5,579 nucleotides of DNA from an uncultured Collinsella sp. (GTDB lineage Bacteria; Actinomycetota; Coriobacteriia; Coriobacteriales; Coriobacteriaceae): assembly GCA_902489515.1 (NCBI GenBank), contig CABUAL010000126.1, forward strand, positions 1-5,579, given 5' to 3'. The notes under the pieces are model-generated. The model had not been told where the DNA came from and did no database searches. It was given only the letters and a program-made list of their open reading frames with translations. The first letter of the stretch is position 1. Every line of letters starts with the position of its first letter. Positions 5,552 to 5,579 of this stretch are shown here, in pieces. The translations under genes were made by a program, and so were the position numbers.

Positions 5552-5579
5552 CGATACGGGCCATCAGATTGCAAAAGTG

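Noticed and set aside
5502..5564. 21-residue N-terminal extension of the aminotransferase
   Set aside because: It would be encoded by the terminator hairpin, has no RBS before it and is not part of the family fold; the ATG at 5501 has a good RBS.
5552..5579. T-box-like sequence (GATGGCCCGTATCGCG) before the hairpin
   Set aside because: It only loosely resembles the T-box consensus (AGGGTGGNACCGCG), and GGTGGCACC at the start codon is on the wrong side of the terminator; too little leader is visible to claim a T-box.

Overview
The window looks like chromosome of a high-GC, anaerobic, fermentative bacterium. My best guess is a gut actinomycetota of the Coriobacteriia (Collinsella-like). This rests on codon use, the mix of genes and the style of the intergenic repeats; no marker gene proves it. 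All six confident genes lie on the minus strand, so the region is transcribed right to left. The long plus-strand reading frames are antisense shadows of these genes.

Right to left (the direction of transcription): a strong intrinsic terminator or attenuator hairpin (about 5521-5551) sits only 19 bases before a class I/II PLP aminotransferase (4338-5501). A 201-base gap follows with repeated CGAAAT-type motifs and a 12-bp leader hairpin, then L-lactate dehydrogenase (3186-4136), which ends in a textbook terminator (3119-3154). Next is a DUF2974/Mbeg1-like alpha/beta-hydrolase (1911-3071), bracketed by two same-orientation copies of a 31-base repeat (28/31 identical). After it comes a 37-kDa nucleoid-associated (NdpA/YejK, NA37 family) protein (795-1799). 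Last is a type II toxin-antitoxin pair, a Phd/YefM-like antitoxin (360-710) and a RelE-like toxin (19-363). They overlap by ATGA and are preceded by a 40-bp near-perfect palindrome that is very probably the autoregulatory operator.

The genes do not form one pathway. Lactate dehydrogenase regenerates NAD+ by reducing pyruvate, and the aminotransferase may draw on the same 2-oxo-acid pool, but each seems to have its own control region. The toxin-antitoxin segment and its promoter are visibly more AT-rich than the rest and may have been acquired. No phage, CRISPR or transposase gene is visible. The points most worth a second look are the paired repeats around the DUF2974 gene, the missing fructose-1,6-bisphosphate-site residues in the lactate dehydrogenase, the hairpins in front of ldh and the aminotransferase, and the symmetric toxin-antitoxin operator. 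I see no convincing new multi-gene system.
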